Shown: positions 16,900-18,107 of the stretch, in pieces
Numbering within the stretch: the stretch's first letter is position 1
Layout of the letters: each line of letters opens with the position of its first letter
Origin: Mariprofundaceae bacterium
GTDB lineage: Bacteria > Pseudomonadota > Zetaproteobacteria > Mariprofundales > Mariprofundaceae
Direction of reading: 5' to 3'
NCBI GenBank assembly: GCA_030950825.1
Contig: JAUZQT010000158.1
Location: 1 to 18,107 of the forward strand
DNA: 18,107 bases
Notes under the pieces: generated by a model
Database searches by the model: none
What the model was told of the DNA's origin: nothing
Seen by the model: only the letters and a program-made list of their open reading frames with translations
Translations under genes and position numbers: made by a program

Positions 16900-17502
16900 T
16901 CACGCTTCCTTCATCAGCCATTGCCTAATAAGTTCGCGTGTCTCAGCTGAAGGGGTGCGGTTTCGATGCAGCTTCACCTGATCCAAGATGTAGCAACCAT
17001 AGCTGCCAATGGTGGCTCGCTCAGGTTCAAGCATGCGGTACACAGCATAATTACCAGACATGATTCTCGTGTGATAACTCAACACGCAATGTTGCTGCCT
17101 TCGTCCCTCAGCCACAAGCTGTCGATATGACTGAATGGGCTGAATCGATTCAGTGCCAGGAATGGGAGCCTTGGGAAAAGGTTTCATATACCGCGACATG
17201 ATCTTGATCTGTGCCATTGCTCTTGACCACCATTTTTTTAGCGTGGTTACTTGGCATTCCTCTTTGCTGATTCAGAATTTCCACGAGTGCATCATGCTGC
17301 CTATGCAGCTTCTGCATGGTGTTACATCGCAGTAGCGCAAGTCGTTCATGACCTCGATTCAGTCGGCGCAACATATTCAAAGAATCAGCTGAAACCTGAA
17401 CCACTTCTTTCATTTCTTCGACCGAGGCAGCGCGTCGTGCATATCGGCGAAAAAGATGGCTATGAAAGCAGGCTTCGAATTCCCGCTTTAATATAGCATT
17501 GT
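16900..17502 (-). pseudogene. PcfJ-like gene remnant: 5'-truncated, one +1 frameshift
   Basis: Two overlapping minus-strand frames join into one protein of about 200 residues. The upstream frame (17502 down to about 17234) includes LKREFEACFHSHLFRRYARR and LNRGHERLALLRCNTMQKLH. The downstream frame (17232 to 16900) has KPFPKAPIPGTESIQPI, LVAEGRRQQHCVLSY and ERATIG, then a basic tail ending LIRQWLMKEA. This matches the C-terminal region of PcfJ-like proteins, which are often carried on plasmids and accessory islands and have no firmly known role. The switch fits an A7 run (T7 on plus, 17233-17239): one A fewer restores a continuous frame (HAKKWWSR). The 5' end stops exactly at the inverted-repeat element that begins at 17503. 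Family assignment is from remembered motif patterns. A sequencing error or transcript slippage at A7 could also explain the shift. Confidence 0.65.
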
Positions 17503-17638
17503 AAAAGGGGTCAGAGCCCTTTAACTAGGGTAGATTACTGCTAAGCTTTGGGTTAGAGGTGGTTTATGCCGAGAAAAGGGGCTCATCCGGAAAAGGTCAT
17601 TTTTATGTTTCTAGATTTAAAGGGCTCTGACCCCTTTT
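17503..17638. mobile_element. Small element with perfect 22-base terminal inverted repeats (MITE/REP-like)
   Basis: The arms AAAAGGGGTCAGAGCCCTTT(AA) at 17503-17524 and its exact reverse complement at 17617-17638 enclose 92 bases. The arms resemble short repeats found with REP-associated (RAYT/Y1) transposases in gammaproteobacteria. Inside, an ATG at 17566 begins MPRKGAHPEK; MPRK is a common start of such transposases, so the element could be an internally deleted derivative. No transposase is encoded and no target-site duplication is obvious. The element sits exactly between two decayed genes. Confidence 0.65.
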
Positions 17639-17664
17639 TCCCGTCTCCCGGTTTTCGTTTAGAG

Positions 17665-18018
17665 TTAACTGATTTGGTAGTTTGAATAAATTTTCCTGAT
17701 AATATTGTAGAAATCAAATTTTGCCTTTTTAAGATCTTTTTTGGTGGCATAGATATCTAGCAATTTACAAAAAAGATCATTGTTATTTGGGTGGGAGAGA
17801 AATATGGGCCAAAATCAATGCTTCCAAAGTAAGGTGTCAAGTAGCATATAAAAAACCTTTCAATTTCCATCCCAAAATGGGTGGATATATATCCATAAAT
17901 CTACAGTTAAGTCTACTATACTTGTTAAAGGGTCATAAATTATATTATTGTTATAGTCTTTGATTGCATTCTTAGTATGCTTGTATACATTTTTTTGGTC
18001 TAAAAAAGGGCTTCCCGT
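17665..18018 (-). pseudogene. Fic-domain protein remnant with two in-frame TGA codons
   Basis: One minus-strand frame from 18018 to a TAA at 17665 reads as a Fic protein C-terminal half. It contains VDLTVDLWIYIHPFWDGN (about 17931-17863), then TGA, KVFYMLLDTLLWKH, TGA, FWPIFLSHPNNNDL and a tail ending IIRKIYSNYQIS. Fic enzymes transfer AMP or other phosphate-linked groups to target proteins, using the His of HPFxxGNG(R/K). The first TGA (17860-17862) falls exactly on the second Gly of GNG. The second (17815-17817) also fits glycine. A TAA at 18019-18021 and the absence of an in-frame start show the 5' half is missing. It is most simply a decayed gene with two GGA-to-TGA changes. Origin from a lineage that reads UGA as glycine is a speculative alternative. 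The surroundings are more AT-rich than the core genes. Confidence 0.65.
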
Positions 18019-18029
18019 TTAAGACGGGA
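18002..18029 (-). terminator. Hairpin with T-run, possible terminator on the minus strand
   Basis: On the minus strand TCCCGT and ACGGGA form a perfect six-base stem around CTTAA (18013-18029), followed by AGCCC and TTTTTT. It lies at the upstream edge of the Fic remnant and could terminate a transcript coming from beyond the right edge, or mark a recombination junction. The five-base gap before the T-run lowers confidence. Confidence 0.35.
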
Positions 18030-18072
18030 CAAAATAAGTGACTAACCGCCCGCAATTGAGTATCATCTCTTA

Positions 18073-18107
18073 ATGACAAAAAAAACAGAACAACACCTAA
18101 TATACGA
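18073..18107 (+). CDS. Possible start of a plus-strand gene running off the right edge
   Basis: An ATG at 18073 opens MTKKTEQHLIY and continues past the window end. The lysine-rich beginning is protein-like, but there is no clear Shine-Dalgarno and only eleven complete codons are visible, so this could be chance. Confidence 0.25.
   Translation, partial: MTKKTEQHLIY

Noticed and set aside
17153..17496. Plus-strand frames at 17153-17335 and 17251-17496
   Set aside because: They mirror the PcfJ-like minus-strand remnant, whose motif content is far more protein-like.
18011..18060. Integron attC-like site in the hairpin and GGTTAGTC stretch
   Set aside because: The core does not fit GTTRRRY, there is no second matching core and no cassette structure, so a terminator or dispersed repeat is a better reading.
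2..18107. UGA read as glycine across the whole window
   Set aside because: dapA, mlaF, the ClC gene and the response regulator all end at TGA at normal family lengths, so UGA is a stop for the host. The idea applies at most to the origin of the Fic fragment.

Overview
The window is a chromosomal stretch from a Gram-negative bacterium. It encodes an Mla-type lipid transport system, an AsmA/YhdP-like envelope protein, a signal-peptide-bearing periplasmic protein, and a histidine kinase/sigma-54 activator pair of the PrsK/PrsR type. Base composition is moderately AT-rich. The family mix fits a gamma- or zetaproteobacterium, but I cannot fix the taxon from sequence alone. Host genes use the standard code: several well-conserved genes (dapA, mlaF, the ClC gene, the response regulator) end in TGA at the expected C-terminus.

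Layout. Positions 1-498 hold the tail of an unidentified plus-strand gene and a repeat-rich spacer. From 499 to 11388 all genes lie on the minus strand. Read in transcription order they are mlaF-mlaE-mlaD-mlaC (phospholipid ABC transport), a 1013-residue AsmA/YhdP-like protein, rsmA (16S rRNA dimethyltransferase), a ClC-type anion transporter with two CBS domains, and a UvrD/PcrA helicase. A 306-base divergent spacer follows. From 11695 to 16794 all genes lie on the plus strand: a DUF4126 membrane protein, a Dabb small protein, dapA, a short-sensor histidine kinase, a sigma-54-dependent response regulator, and a small secreted protein of unknown function.

The right end (about 16.8-18.1 kb) is decayed accessory DNA. 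It holds a minus-strand PcfJ-like gene that lost its 5' end and has one +1 frameshift at an A7 run. Next to it is a 136-base element bounded by perfect 22-base inverted repeats. Beyond that is a minus-strand Fic-domain remnant whose only internal stops are two TGA codons. One of these sits exactly at the invariant second glycine of the Fic motif.

How the genes work together. mlaFEDC with the AsmA-like protein forms an inner-to-outer-membrane lipid transport neighbourhood. rsmA, the ClC gene and the helicase are tightly packed behind it (24-base gap, then an 8-base overlap). The kinase, regulator and secreted protein look like one translationally coupled unit downstream of dapA. The most unusual observations are the Fic remnant with TGA at glycine, the ClC protein with substituted pore residues, and the short-sensor PrsK-like kinase coupled to an unknown exported protein.
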